48,349 nucleotides of DNA from Sva-07 sp041685755 (GCA_041685755.1 JAWLFC010000010.1:1-48349); one strand, 5' to 3'; positions 16,623 through 26,528 are shown, counted from the stretch's first letter. Translations and numbers: made by a program. Notes: generated by a model from the sequence alone, not told the origin.

Positions 16623-17668
16623 GTCAACGCGTCCAGGTAGCGCTCGGCGCTGGCGGCTGCCTGTTCGACCTGCAGCTTGAACGGCGCCAACTCCTCCGGT
16701 GGGCGGTCGCCGAGAGCCCCGCCGAGATAGCGCGAGTAGACCCCCTCGATGATGCAGGCGAGCTTCCAGAACGCGAACGCCACGTAGAAGTCGAGCTGCG
16801 ACAGGTCACGGCCCGACACCTCGGCGTAGCGCTCGACGAGCTGCGGTCGGTTCCAGAACCCCGGCGCCGACGTCGCCGAGCCGCTCCACGCCCCTTCCTC
16901 GTCGTCGGGTCCGTTCCAGTAGACCTGCAGCAACCCGACGTCGGCGAGCGGGTCGCCGAGCGTGCAGATCTCCCAGTCGAGCACAGCGACGACCTGGCCG
17001 TCGTCGCCGACCATGCAGTTGTCGAGGCGGTAGTCGCCGTGCACGATCGTGGCCGGCCCCTGTTCGGGTACCCGAGCCAGCAGCCCCTCGTACACGCGGT
17101 CGACGGCAGCGAGTTCGCGGGTCTTGCCCTGGTTCCACTGGCCGTACCACCGCTTGAGCTGGCGCTCGATGTAGCCCTCGTGCCGGCCGAGATCGCCGAG
17201 CCCGGCCGTGTCGAGGTCGACGGCGTGGATGGCGGCCATCGTGTCGACGAGAGATCGACTCGCCGTTGCTCGCGCCGCCTCGTCGACGAGCGCAGCCTCC
17301 GACGCCGCCCGGTCACGCAGCACGTGGCCGTCGACGAACCCCATCACGTAGAACGGTGCGCCGTTGACCGCAGCGTCGTCGCAGAAACCCTTGACGGGCG
17401 GGACGGGGACCGCCGAGGTCTGCAGACCCGACAGGATGCGGTGTTCGCGGCCCATGTCGTGGGCGCTCGCCAGCACGTGGCCGAGCGGCGGGCGTCGTAG
17501 GACGAGCCGGGTTCCGTCGGCGCCGGTGACCCGGAACGTCAAGTTGGAGTGCCCGCCGGCGATCACGTCGAACGTGAACGGCCCGACGGCGCCCTCGACG
17601 TTCGTCTCGAGCCACGCCGTGACGGCGGGGACGTCGATGCCGGGCACGTCGATGATCTCGTCGTTCAT
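16619..17668 (-). CDS. Phosphotransferase of the APH / ACAD10-like family
   Basis: A 349-residue kinase-fold protein. It shows VIAGGHSNLTFRV (nucleotide loop), RLVLRRPP (catalytic Lys position occupied by the LRRPP block), the catalytic loop HGDYRLDNCMV with Asp and Asn, and the metal-binding IDWE-type motif VLDWEICTLGDPLADVG. This set matches the acyl-CoA-dehydrogenase-associated APH subfamily (ACAD10 N-terminal type), whose members phosphorylate hydroxy-acyl-CoA or other small molecules rather than aminoglycosides. No acyl-CoA dehydrogenase gene is adjacent here. It is upstream of, and coupled with, the PAC2 gene and divergent from the thioredoxin-TPR gene across 44 bases. Confidence 0.87.
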   Translation of the reverse strand: MNDEIIDVPGIDVPAVTAWLETNVEGAVGPFTFDVIAGGHSNLTFRVTGADGTRLVLRRPPLGHVLASAHDMGREHRILSGLQTSAVPVPPVKGFCDDAAVNGAPFYVMGFVDGHVLRDRAASEAALVDEAARATASRSLVDTMAAIHAVDLDTAGLGDLGRHEGYIERQLKRWYGQWNQGKTRELAAVDRVYEGLLARVPEQGPATIVHGDYRLDNCMVGDDGQVVAVLDWEICTLGDPLADVGLLQVYWNGPDDEEGAWSGSATSAPGFWNRPQLVERYAEVSGRDLSQLDFYVAFAFWKLACIIEGVYSRYLGGALGDRPPEELAPFKLQVEQAAASAERYLDALT

Positions 17669-17699
17669 GATCGTCCCGAGGGTACTCAGCGACCACCGC

Positions 17700-17705
17700 T
17701 AGCGT
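17700..17705 (+). promoter_or_regulatory. -10 element of a leaderless promoter (thioredoxin-TPR gene)
   Basis: TAGCGT, then 7 bases, then ATG 17713. There is no Shine-Dalgarno, and the divergent region is only 44 bases long. Confidence 0.55.
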
Positions 17706-17712
17706 TGCAGCC

Positions 17713-18420
17713 ATGGCAGCCATCGACGTCACCGACGCCAACTTCCAGACCGAGGTCCTCGACAAGTCCAAGGAGGTGCCCGTCGTCGTCGACCTGTGGG
17801 CGCCGTGGTGCGGGCCGTGCAAGACGCTCGGCCCGATCATCGAGAAGGTCGTCGACGAGACCGGTGGCAAGGTGGTGCTCGCCAAGGTCAACGTCGACGA
17901 GAACCCGGGCCTCAGCCAGGCGTTCAAGGTGCAGTCGATCCCGGCCGTGTACGCCCTCAAGGACGGCGCAGTGGTCGACGGATTCATGGGCTCCTACCCC
18001 GAGCACGCCGTCAAGGAGTTCGTCGACGGCCTGCTGCCCAGCCAGGAGGAACTCGCGGTCAGCGAGTTGATCGCAGCGGGCGACGAGGGCAGTCTTCGCC
18101 TCGCGTTGTCGATGGAGCCGGCCAACGAGGATGCCATCGTGGCGCTCGCCGAACTGCTGATCGCCAACGGCGACAACGACGAGGCGCTGGCGCTGCTGGA
18201 GCGGATTCCCCCGTCCGACCGGACCCGTCACGTCGCTGCTCTCGCCCGCATCGGCGACGCCCCGACCGACGACTACGACGAACAGCTCACGTCGTTGCTG
18301 TCCCAGGTCAAGACCGACGACGACGCCCGCCAGAAATACGTCGACCTCCTCGAACTGATGGGCCCGCACGACCCTCGCACGGCGGAGTACCGCCGCAAGT
18401 TGACGTCCCAGCTCTACTGA
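17713..18420 (+). CDS. Thioredoxin-domain protein with TPR tail (YbbN/CnoX-like)
   Basis: 235 residues. Positions 1-110 are a thioredoxin fold with an intact WCGPC redox centre (Cys33, Cys36) and the cis-Pro block QSIPAVYALKDG. Positions about 115-235 are helical, with TPR-like repeats (LRLALSMEPANEDAIVALAELLIANGDNDEALALLERIP) as in YbbN/CnoX holdase-type thioredoxins. Unlike E. coli YbbN, which lacks a standard CGPC centre, this protein keeps both cysteines and may be redox-active. Its stop overlaps the convergent PaaX-like gene by 7 bases. The start is set by the leaderless promoter and a conventional thioredoxin N-terminus. Confidence 0.9.
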   Translation: MAAIDVTDANFQTEVLDKSKEVPVVVDLWAPWCGPCKTLGPIIEKVVDETGGKVVLAKVNVDENPGLSQAFKVQSIPAVYALKDGAVVDGFMGSYPEHAVKEFVDGLLPSQEELAVSELIAAGDEGSLRLALSMEPANEDAIVALAELLIANGDNDEALALLERIPPSDRTRHVAALARIGDAPTDDYDEQLTSLLSQVKTDDDARQKYVDLLELMGPHDPRTAEYRRKLTSQLY

Positions 18421-19169
18421 GCGCGATCGAAGAACCGGCGCAGGCGATCCTGGAAGACGGCGACGGCGGCGTCGTACCGGCGCCGCAGGTCGGCCGGTGC
18501 CGTCGACGGTGCCAGCGGCGCCGGCAGCTGCGGTTCGGCGCGCAGGTAGCGCTGCGCGGCGGCGAGATCGACGAAGGCGTCGCGCAGCGCGTCGTCGCCA
18601 CCGTCGGCGAGTTCGGTGACCCGGTGGTCGAGCGCGGCGCGGTGGGCCCGGGCCCGGCGATCGAGCGCGTCGAGGTCCCACAGGCGCCGGGCGACGTCGA
18701 CGTCGTCGCCGGTGACGAGCGGCCCCCGCGTGACGGCCACGCCGTCGAGGTCGAGCGGGATGGCGACGTTGGCGGGCCGGAGCCAGGTGTCGGCGCGGAG
18801 TTCGCCGAGCCGGGCGCCGAGGGCTCGGGCGCGGAAGTCGCGCCGTTGGGCCTGTGAGCGGCGTTCGGCGGTGACGACGACGACCCACCAGCTGCCGTCC
18901 CACGTTTCGGGTGGGTCGAGCCGCCCGGCGTCCTGCTCGCGCTGGCGGGTCAGCAGCCGGTCGCCGAGGCGGTAGACGCCGTCCTCGCCGACGAGTTCAC
19001 CGGAGGCGACCATGCGCGACAGCGCCGTGCGAACGGTGCCGTCGTCGATGCCGAACAGGGACGTGAAGTCGAGGAGGCGGCGCACCGGCATCGAGGGGGG
19101 ATGGGAGCCGAGCAGCACCGACAGCACGATCGAGCGAGGCGTGAGCGGGCGCAGTTCGGGGGTGTCCAC
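18414..19169 (-). CDS. PaaX-family transcriptional regulator
   Basis: 251 residues from GTG 19169. The N-terminus LTPRSIVLSVLLGSHPPSMPV and the helix-turn-helix region FGIDDGTVRTALSRMVASGELVGEDGVYRLG match PaaX-type repressors, which respond to acyl-CoA effectors such as phenylacetyl-CoA. The C-terminal half (WWVVVVTAERRSQAQRRDFRARALGARLG and the later ELADGGDDALRDAFVDLAAA segment) also fits. The frame is open further upstream into the divergent desaturase, but the GTG at 19169 precedes the conserved start and follows a TACGAT hexamer by 10 bases. No phenylacetate genes are nearby, so the divergent desaturase is the most likely target. Confidence 0.8.
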   Translation of the reverse strand: MDTPELRPLTPRSIVLSVLLGSHPPSMPVRRLLDFTSLFGIDDGTVRTALSRMVASGELVGEDGVYRLGDRLLTRQREQDAGRLDPPETWDGSWWVVVVTAERRSQAQRRDFRARALGARLGELRADTWLRPANVAIPLDLDGVAVTRGPLVTGDDVDVARRLWDLDALDRRARAHRAALDHRVTELADGGDDALRDAFVDLAAAQRYLRAEPQLPAPLAPSTAPADLRRRYDAAVAVFQDRLRRFFDRAQ

Positions 19170-19177
19170 CGCCGGAA

Positions 19178-19220
19178 TGATCGTACGGGAGTTGAGCACA
19201 GCGATCACGAAGTGTAACAT
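19178..19220. promoter_or_regulatory. Divergent promoter region with inverted repeat (PaaX-like / desaturase)
   Basis: Plus strand: TAACAT (19215-19220), a 7-base spacer and the desaturase ATG at 19228. Minus strand: TACGAT (19185-19180), a 10-base spacer and the regulator GTG at 19169. TGATCG (19178-19183) and CGATCA (19202-19207) form an inverted repeat between the two -10 elements and are a candidate operator for the PaaX-like protein. Confidence 0.4.
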
Positions 19221-19227
19221 CGACTCC

Positions 19228-20187
19228 ATGACGCAGATGGCATCGCCCAGCGCGCAACGCACGATGGTGCCGCCACCCGAGGCGCTCCCCGACGTCCTGC
19301 CGACCGACCGGTTGAACGACCGCGGCAAACCGTTGCCGCCGCTGCGCAACGAACTGCGACGCATCTCGAACCTGCGCAACGCCCTGGCCGTGACAGCCAC
19401 GCTGTTGCAGTCGTTCGGCGTCGTGATCGCGGCGGCGTGGATCCACACCTGGTGGTCCTACCTGTTGGCATTGGTGCTGATGGCCCGCGGGCACGTCTGC
19501 CTCAACATCCTCGCCCACGAGGCGGCGCACCGTCTGCTGTTCACCAAACGGTGGTTGAACGACGGCGTCGGACGCTGGCTGCTCGCGTACCCCACCTACC
19601 AGGCGATGCTCGCGTACCGTCGGGCCCACTTCGCCCACCATCGCGACGAGATGGGCCCCGACGAACCCGACCTCGGCCTGTACGTCGGCTATCCGATCCC
19701 GCGTGATTCGTGGCACCGCAAGCTGCGTCGCGACCTGACCGGCAACAGCGCCTCGAAGAACTTCCGCTCGCTGTACCAGGCCCTGCGTCGCGGGCAGACC
19801 GAGGCCAAACAGATCCTCGCCGTGCACGCCGTGATGCTCGGCGCGTCGATCGTGTTCATGCGCCCGTTGGCCTACGTCGTGTGGATCGTGTCGTGGTCGA
19901 CGTTGTGGAAGGTGTCGAACCGCCTCCGCTCGATCGCCGAGCACGGCGGGATGGTGCGCTCCAAGGACCGCCGCCTCACCACCCACGTGATCCACCAGAG
20001 CCGCCTCGCCCGCTACTGGATGGTGCCGTACAACACCGGCTGGCATCTCGCCCACCACGTCGACATGGGGGTGCCCTGGTACAACCTGCCCCGGCTGCAC
20101 GCCGAACTGGTGCGATCCGGATGGGTCACCGAGGCCGTCGAGTACCCCAGCTACCGCGCCTTCTGGCGGGCGGCATCGTCGGGCTGA
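19228..20187 (+). CDS. Membrane fatty-acid desaturase
   Basis: A 319-residue di-iron membrane desaturase. The three histidine boxes are present: HEAAH (97-101), HFAHH (134-138) and HLAHH late in the chain before VDMGVPWYNLP. Hydrophobic pairs of helices lie before the first box (LLQSFGVVIAAA, WWSYLLALVLMARG) and around LAVHAVMLGASIVF. Enzymes of this type insert a double bond into acyl chains or hydroxylate related lipids using electrons from ferredoxin or a reductase; no reductase gene is adjacent. The ATG at 19228 follows TAACAT by 7 bases without a ribosome site, implying a leaderless mRNA. It is divergent from the PaaX-like regulator, which may sense acyl-CoA. Confidence 0.9.
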   Translation: MTQMASPSAQRTMVPPPEALPDVLPTDRLNDRGKPLPPLRNELRRISNLRNALAVTATLLQSFGVVIAAAWIHTWWSYLLALVLMARGHVCLNILAHEAAHRLLFTKRWLNDGVGRWLLAYPTYQAMLAYRRAHFAHHRDEMGPDEPDLGLYVGYPIPRDSWHRKLRRDLTGNSASKNFRSLYQALRRGQTEAKQILAVHAVMLGASIVFMRPLAYVVWIVSWSTLWKVSNRLRSIAEHGGMVRSKDRRLTTHVIHQSRLARYWMVPYNTGWHLAHHVDMGVPWYNLPRLHAELVRSGWVTEAVEYPSYRAFWRAASSG

Positions 20188-20192
20188 GCCGA

Positions 20193-20259
20193 TAGCGTCG
20201 CCCACACCGACTTCCTCCTGATGCTCTGGCGCACTACGCGCCATCTCCGTCGAGGAGGT
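20193..20259 (+). promoter_or_regulatory. comEA promoter and leader with small hairpin
   Basis: TAGCGT (20193-20198) sits six bases after the desaturase stop. The leader then contains TGGCGC-actac-GCGCCA (20227-20243), a 6-bp hairpin, and a strong GAGGAGG ribosome site before ATG 20262. The hairpin could be a weak terminator for the desaturase or an element controlling comEA translation. Confidence 0.4.
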
Positions 20260-20261
20260 CG

Positions 20262-20933
20262 ATGGTGGAACCCCTGTCGAGGCCCGCTGCGCCGCAGTCG
20301 GTGGCCGACCGGGCACGGGCGTGGGTCGAGTGGTTCGGGACCGGTCGTCTCGTCGCTGCGTCGCTCGCCACGCTGATCGTGTGTGCCGGCGCCTACTGGC
20401 TCGTGCGCACGCCGCCGCCGCCGACCGAGGCATCGCTGCCGGTGGCGACGACCACGGTCGCGTCGTCGGCGGTGCCGGGAACGACCACGGCTGCTCTCGA
20501 GCCGCCGACGCGGGTGTTGGTCCACGTGACGGGCGCCGTGGTCGAGCCGGGCGTGTTCGAGCTCCCGGTCGGGGCCCGCGTGCGCGACGCCGTCGTCGCC
20601 GCCGGCGGCCCGACCGCCGAGGCGGACTGGAACGCACTCAACCTCGCCGCCGTCGTGGCCGACGCCAGCCGCGTGTACGTCCCGGTGGTCGGCGAAGACG
20701 TGCCGATCGAGCCCTCGTCGGAGACGCCTGCCGGTGGCGTCGGCCCGATCGACGTCAACCGGGCGACGGTCGACCAGCTCGACGAGCTGCCCGGTGTCGG
20801 CCCGGCGACCGCCTCCGCGATCGTCACCGAGCGCGAGCGCAACGGCCCCTTCGTCGACGTCGACGACCTCGACCGTGTGCCCGGCATCGGGCCCGCCAAG
20901 CTCGAGGCGCTACGCGACCTCGTGACGACGTGA
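20262..20933 (+). CDS. comEA: Competence protein ComEA
   Basis: A 223-residue membrane-anchored DNA-binding protein. A transmembrane segment (about 28-46: LVAASLATLIVCAGAYWLV) is followed by a Pro/Thr/Ala linker, a SLBB-type domain (VLVHVTGAVVEPGVFELPVGARVRDAVVAAGG), and a C-terminal pair of helix-hairpin-helix motifs (IDVNRATVDQLDELPGVGPATASAI and VDDLDRVPGIGPAKLEAL). ComEA binds incoming double-stranded DNA outside the cell and hands it to ComEC. The ATG has a GAGGAGG site at proper spacing. comEC and holA follow, an order also found in mycobacteria. A small membrane-protein gene on the opposite strand lies between comEA and comEC. Confidence 0.93.
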   Translation: MVEPLSRPAAPQSVADRARAWVEWFGTGRLVAASLATLIVCAGAYWLVRTPPPPTEASLPVATTTVASSAVPGTTTAALEPPTRVLVHVTGAVVEPGVFELPVGARVRDAVVAAGGPTAEADWNALNLAAVVADASRVYVPVVGEDVPIEPSSETPAGGVGPIDVNRATVDQLDELPGVGPATASAIVTERERNGPFVDVDDLDRVPGIGPAKLEALRDLVTT

Positions 20934-20954
20934 ACCGCGCCGGGTTCCCGAGCC

Positions 20955-21428
20955 TCAGATCAGCGGATCGGCGATCACGAACGCCGCCACGCCGAGTGCG
21001 ATGGCGCAACCGGCCCAGACCCCTCCGGCCAGCCACAGGTAGTGGCGCCAATAATCCGACCACGTCGCCATCGGGTGGCGCGTCGCTCGCCGCGAGGCCG
21101 ACAAGCCGATCAGCAGCCACAGCACCCCCGATGCGACGACCGCCACCGGGTACAGGCTGCGCTCGCCGAAGGGTGCCCCGACGAGCAACAGGCACGGGGC
21201 CGCCAACACGCCGCCGATCAGCCCGATGGCCCCGCTCCATGCCGACTCCGACAGCCGCAGCGCGGCGAATGCGATCGCACCGAGCAGCGCGGGGATCAGG
21301 AGCCCGAGCAACGGTCCCCATCGCCGCAGGCGCGAGCGATACCAGAACGGGCCCTCGGCCAACGGCACGCCGGGCGGATGCGGCGCCGATGGCCGGGCGC
21401 CGGGTGGGATCGGAGTGAACGACGTCAC
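20955..21428 (-). CDS. Small hypothetical integral membrane protein
   Basis: 157 residues from GTG 21428 with a GGAGAG ribosome site (21437-21432). A Pro-rich N-terminus precedes four hydrophobic segments: WGPLLGLLIPALLGAIAFAAL, GAIGLIGGVLAAPCLLLVGA, LYPVAVVASGVLWLLIGL and LWLAGGVWAGCAIALGVAAFVI. I recognise no family. It sits antisense between comEA and comEC; if comEC starts at its more upstream candidate GTG (21415), the two genes overlap head to head by 14 bases. Confidence 0.7.
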   Translation of the reverse strand: MTSFTPIPPGARPSAPHPPGVPLAEGPFWYRSRLRRWGPLLGLLIPALLGAIAFAALRLSESAWSGAIGLIGGVLAAPCLLLVGAPFGERSLYPVAVVASGVLWLLIGLSASRRATRHPMATWSDYWRHYLWLAGGVWAGCAIALGVAAFVIADPLI

Positions 21429-21465
21429 GAGCTCTCCAGGCTACGACCCCACGTCACACGACGCT

Positions 21466-22881
21466 GTGCACCCCCGCCGTGCGCTGTCCGACCCGGCGAT
21501 CGTGGGGCTGGCGGTCACGACCGCGCTCGGCGTGCATTCGGGATCGCCCCAGCTGGTCGTCGGCGTCGCGATCGCCGTGGCGATCGTGCTGCGATCCGAC
21601 CGACGAGTGCTCTGGCTCGGTATCGCGCTCCTGCTGGGCGTCGTCGGTGACTGGCGTTCCGAGGCGGCATGGGCGTCTCTCGAGCCGGATGCGCTCGGAG
21701 CGTTCCAGGGGTGGGTGCTGGTCGTCGACGACCCACAGCCCTACCGGGCGAGCACGAGGGTCATCGTCGAGGTCGACGGCGAACGCTTCGAGACCTGGGC
21801 GCGCGGGCGCGCCCGTCAGCTGCGGGTGATGCGCTGGCGGGGCGGGGAGTGGATCCACGTGTCGGGCGAGCGGGTGGCGCTCGACGCCGAGCGGGCGCGG
21901 CGGGTGGCGTGGCAACACGTCGTGGGTCGTTTCGACGTCGAGTGGGCGAGCGACGTGTACGCCGGCAACGCAGTGGCCCGCGCCTCCAACCGGGTGCGGG
22001 CGTCGATCGAGCGGGCGGCGGCGTTCGTTCCCGAGCCCCACGGCGCGCTGTTCCGCGGCCTCGTGATCGGCGACGACCGCGAGCAGCCACAGGAGATGAT
22101 CGACCGGTTCCGGGCGAGCGGTCTGTCGCACCTGACCGCCGTCAGCGGACAGAACGTGGCCTTCGTCCTGGCGGCGTTCGGGCCGTTGCTCGTGCGGTTG
22201 CGTCCCTGGCCGCGCTGGCTCCTCACGGTCGGTGTGATCGCCTGGTTCGTCGTGATCACGCGCTTCGAGCCGTCGATCCTGCGCGCCGGCGTGATGGCCG
22301 GGCTGTCGGCGACGGCGTTCATGACGGGGCGGGAGCGTTCGACGGTGCGCATCCTGGCGGTGACGGTGACGATCCTGTTGCTGATCGACCCGCTGTTGGC
22401 CTGGTCGGTGGGATTCTGGCTGTCGGTCGGCGCGACGGGTGGGGTGTGCACCGTCGGGCCGTGGCTGGCCCAGCGGTTCGCCGGGCTCGGGCCGCTCGCG
22501 CTCCCACTCGGCATCACGCTGGGGGCCCAGCTCGGTGTGGTGTTGCCGAGCGTGCTCGTGTTCGGGCGGCTCCCGCTCGTCAGCATCGTGGCCAACGTCC
22601 TCGCGGTTCCCGTCGCCGGGGCGGTCATGCTCTACGGGCTCCCGGCCGGCATCGTCGTCGGTCTGACCGCCGACGCCGTGCCGTGGTTCGGTCAGGTCGT
22701 GATGTTCCCGGCGCACGTCGGCACCCGCTGGGTCGACACCGTGGCGATGCTCGGCGAGCGTCTCGAGCCCGACCCGCCGTGGGTCTGGATCGGTTGGGTG
22801 GTCGTCGTGATCGCGGTGCTGGCTTGGCTGGCCCTCCACACGTATCGCGACAGGTACCGCAATCGGCGGGCCGAGCGGTAA
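21466..22881 (+). CDS. comEC: ComEC/Rec2-type DNA-uptake channel, short form
   Basis: 471 residues by the GTG at 21466; an in-frame GTG at 21415 would add 17 residues and overlap the antisense gene. The protein has an N-terminal hydrophobic pair, an OB-like domain (LGAFQGWVLVVDDPQPYRAS to about 185), then the Competence domain opening with GLVIGDDREQPQEMIDRFRASGLSHLTAVSGQN, a diagnostic block, and multiple membrane helices. It ends at the last helix. The metallo-beta-lactamase-like nuclease domain found at the end of many ComEC proteins (700 residues or more) is absent, as in the mycobacterial form of about 500 residues. ComEC forms the channel that takes up single-stranded DNA during transformation. 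Confidence 0.88.
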   Translation: MHPRRALSDPAIVGLAVTTALGVHSGSPQLVVGVAIAVAIVLRSDRRVLWLGIALLLGVVGDWRSEAAWASLEPDALGAFQGWVLVVDDPQPYRASTRVIVEVDGERFETWARGRARQLRVMRWRGGEWIHVSGERVALDAERARRVAWQHVVGRFDVEWASDVYAGNAVARASNRVRASIERAAAFVPEPHGALFRGLVIGDDREQPQEMIDRFRASGLSHLTAVSGQNVAFVLAAFGPLLVRLRPWPRWLLTVGVIAWFVVITRFEPSILRAGVMAGLSATAFMTGRERSTVRILAVTVTILLLIDPLLAWSVGFWLSVGATGGVCTVGPWLAQRFAGLGPLALPLGITLGAQLGVVLPSVLVFGRLPLVSIVANVLAVPVAGAVMLYGLPAGIVVGLTADAVPWFGQVVMFPAHVGTRWVDTVAMLGERLEPDPPWVWIGWVVVVIAVLAWLALHTYRDRYRNRRAER

Positions 22882-22895
22882 GAATCGGGGTCTCC

Positions 22896-23855
22896 ATGGC
22901 GACGCATCTCCTCAGCGGTAACGACGAATCGATCCTGCGCTCCGCCGTGCACGACCTGGTCGACGAGCTCGTGGGCGACGGCGACCGGGCGATGATGGTC
23001 GACGAGTTCGACGACGATGAGTACGAGCTGCGCCTGGTCGTCGATGCCGCCCAGACACCGTCGTTCCTGACCGACAAGCGTGTCGTCGTCGCCCGCGACA
23101 TCGGCCGGTTCGGCGCCGACGAACTGACGCCGCTCCTCGCGTACCTGGGCAACCCGCTCGACTCGTCCGATCTGGTGCTGGTGGTCAACGGCGGGTCGGT
23201 CCCGAAGAAGCTCGCCGACGCCGTCAAGGCCGTGGGCACCGTGACCAGCACCTCGCCGCCGTCACGTCCGAAGGACCGTCAGGCCTGGATCACCGACCAC
23301 ATCGCAGCCGCCGGGCTGCGGATCAAACCCGACGCGGCGGTCCGGCTCGGCGCCTGGCTCGGCGAGGACACCGGTCGCCTCGACGGCATCCTCGCCACGC
23401 TCACGAGCGCCTACGGCGCCGATCACGTGCTGAGCTTCGCCGATGTCGAACCGTTCCTCGGCGACGCCGGGGGAGTGCCACCGTGGGACTTCACCGACGC
23501 CATCGATGCCGGTGACACGACCACGGCGCTGACGCTGCTGGGCCGCATGATGCACGCCGGAGGCCGCCACCCCCTGCAGATCATGGCGATCATGCACAAC
23601 CACTACGCCAACCTCGCCAAGCTCGACGGCGCCGGTGCGCGCTCGGAGGCCGACGCGATGGCAGCGACCGGCATGAAGTCGGCGTTCCCGGCGAAGAAGG
23701 CGATGCAGACCTACAACCGTCTCGGCCCAGCGGCGACCCGCCGGGCGTTCGAGCTGCTCGCCCAGGCCGACCTCGACCTGCGCGGCGCGAAGGACCTCGA
23801 ACCCGAGTTGGTGATGGAGGTCCTCGTCGCCCGCCTGTCCAAGCTGCGCCGCTGA
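22896..23855 (+). CDS. holA: DNA polymerase III subunit delta
   Basis: A 319-residue clamp-loader delta subunit. The start MATHLLSGNDESILRSAVHDLVDEL matches the family N-terminus that opens the sliding clamp, followed by TPSFLTDKRVVVARDIGRF, a central helical domain, and the C-terminal collar region (QIMAIMHNHYANLAKLDGAG, then RRAFELLAQADLDLRGAKDLEPELVMEVLVARLS). The ATG is 14 bases after the comEC stop with a TAAGAAT element between them, so it could be read from its own promoter or with comEC. The order comEA-comEC-holA-rpsT is typical of actinobacteria. Confidence 0.93.
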   Translation: MATHLLSGNDESILRSAVHDLVDELVGDGDRAMMVDEFDDDEYELRLVVDAAQTPSFLTDKRVVVARDIGRFGADELTPLLAYLGNPLDSSDLVLVVNGGSVPKKLADAVKAVGTVTSTSPPSRPKDRQAWITDHIAAAGLRIKPDAAVRLGAWLGEDTGRLDGILATLTSAYGADHVLSFADVEPFLGDAGGVPPWDFTDAIDAGDTTTALTLLGRMMHAGGRHPLQIMAIMHNHYANLAKLDGAGARSEADAMAATGMKSAFPAKKAMQTYNRLGPAATRRAFELLAQADLDLRGAKDLEPELVMEVLVARLSKLRR

Positions 23856-23879
23856 GCTCACGACCTCGGCCGAAAACGG

Positions 23880-23923
23880 AAAAAGCGCCTGGACGACCGC
23901 GCTCGGAGCGCGGGTCCAGGCGT
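23880..23923 (-). terminator. Rho-independent terminator of rpsT
   Basis: On the minus strand, CGCCTGGAC (23923-23915) pairs with GTCCAGGCG (23895-23887). An inner stem, CCGCGCT pairing with AGCGCGG, extends the hairpin. Six T residues follow (23885-23880) and then another T-rich stretch. It also lies just after holA on the plus strand, where there is no T-tract. Confidence 0.88.
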
Positions 23924-23940
23924 GATCCGGATCGGACGGG

Positions 23941-24195
23941 TCAGCCGGCGGCGTTGACCTTCTTCATCAGGCGGCTCTTCTTGCGGGCCGCCGCGTTCTT
24001 GTGGAGGATGCCCTTCGAGGCGGCGCTGTCGATGCGCTTGACGGCGAGGCGCACGGCCTCGTCGTTGTCGTCGGTGCCGATCGTCTCGGTGGCGACCTTG
24101 GTACGGGTCTTGACCTCGGCCTTGACCGCCTTGTTGCGCTCGTGACGCTTCGCGTTGGTGATGTTCCGCTTCTTCTGGCTCTTGATGTTGGCCAT
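23941..24195 (-). CDS. rpsT: 30S ribosomal protein S20
   Basis: 84 residues, basic and helical, MANIKSQKKRNITNAKRHER at the start and KNAAARKKSRLMKKVNAAG at the end: the standard S20 pattern that binds the 5' domain of 16S rRNA. Its length is normal for the family. It has its own sigma-70-type promoter (24296-24267), a leader of about 65-70 bases, and a strong terminator downstream. It is divergent from lepA, pairing two translation genes. Confidence 0.97.
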   Translation of the reverse strand: MANIKSQKKRNITNAKRHERNKAVKAEVKTRTKVATETIGTDDNDEAVRLAVKRIDSAASKGILHKNAAARKKSRLMKKVNAAG

Positions 24196-24266
24196 GGCTG
24201 GTGCAACCCGTTCTTTCGTCGATCAGTCGTCGGCGGGGCCCAGTGCCCCTCGCGAACAGCCCTGCG

Positions 24267-24296
24267 ACTCTACCGGCGGGCCTCTCGGAGCGGCAA
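24267..24296 (-). promoter_or_regulatory. rpsT promoter
   Basis: Minus-strand TTGCCG (24296-24291), an 18-base spacer and TAGAGT (24272-24267). The -35 hexamer is the same as that of the ABC-importer promoter at 381-386. Confidence 0.6.
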
Positions 24297-24305
24297 CGTC
24301 GCAGA

Positions 24306-24311
24306 TAGCCT
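24306..24311 (+). promoter_or_regulatory. -10 element of the lepA promoter
   Basis: TAGCCT lies 10 bases before ATG 24322 and no ribosome site is evident. The -35 of the divergent rpsT promoter begins only 10 bases away, so the two promoters share the same short region. Confidence 0.45.
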
Positions 24312-24321
24312 GGGGCCGGTC

Positions 24322-26106
<1,785 letters not shown>

Positions 26107-26135
26107 CGCGGGACGACCGAGCGGTCACCCGCCAC

Positions 26136-26528
26136 TCACCCGGTCGAGAAGAACTCGGGCGGGAGGTTCGGGCAGTTCTCGATCGCGTAGGCCTCGACGG
26201 CGACGTTGGCGGCGTCGAAGTCGGCGAGCACCTCCTCGAAGTCGGCGATGTCCTCCTCGGTCGCCGCGTCGAGGTTCTGGAGCGTCTCGAATCCGTCGAC
26301 GAGTGCATCCCACTCGTCGCCGATCTCGCTCGGAGCGGTCTCGCCGACCTCGCGCAGGAGCGCCAGGTTCTCCTCGTCGCTGCCGTCGGGGGCGTCGGCG
26401 AGGTCGGCGAGCGCCGTGCAGAACGCCTCGGCGTCGTCGCCGCCGGAAGCGTCGTCGTCGGCGCAGGCAGCGAGGCTCAGGGCGGCGACGGCCAGCACGG
26501 CGCTGAGTCGGGTCGATCGGGGGTTCAT
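26136..26528 (-). CDS. Hypothetical small lipoprotein
   Basis: 130 residues from ATG 26528, preceded by an AGGAG ribosome site five bases upstream. The N-terminus MNPRSTRLSAVLAVAALSLAAC is a lipoprotein signal (lipobox LAAC, Cys 22), followed by a strongly acidic Asp/Glu-rich body with two further cysteines (EAFCTALADLADA and IENCPNLPPEF). The body is predicted helical. Small acidic lipoproteins of this kind are common in actinobacteria; no function is known to me. It is divergent from the MFS transporter gene. Confidence 0.75.
   Translation of the reverse strand: MNPRSTRLSAVLAVAALSLAACADDDASGGDDAEAFCTALADLADAPDGSDEENLALLREVGETAPSEIGDEWDALVDGFETLQNLDAATEEDIADFEEVLADFDAANVAVEAYAIENCPNLPPEFFSTG

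Noticed and set aside
17681..17693. TACCCTCGGG-like resemblance to the bldD palindrome (sequence GGTACTCAGC, minus-strand GAGTACCCTCGGGAC nearby)
   Set aside because: Only one half matches; the second arm does not complete a palindrome, so it is not called a BldD site.
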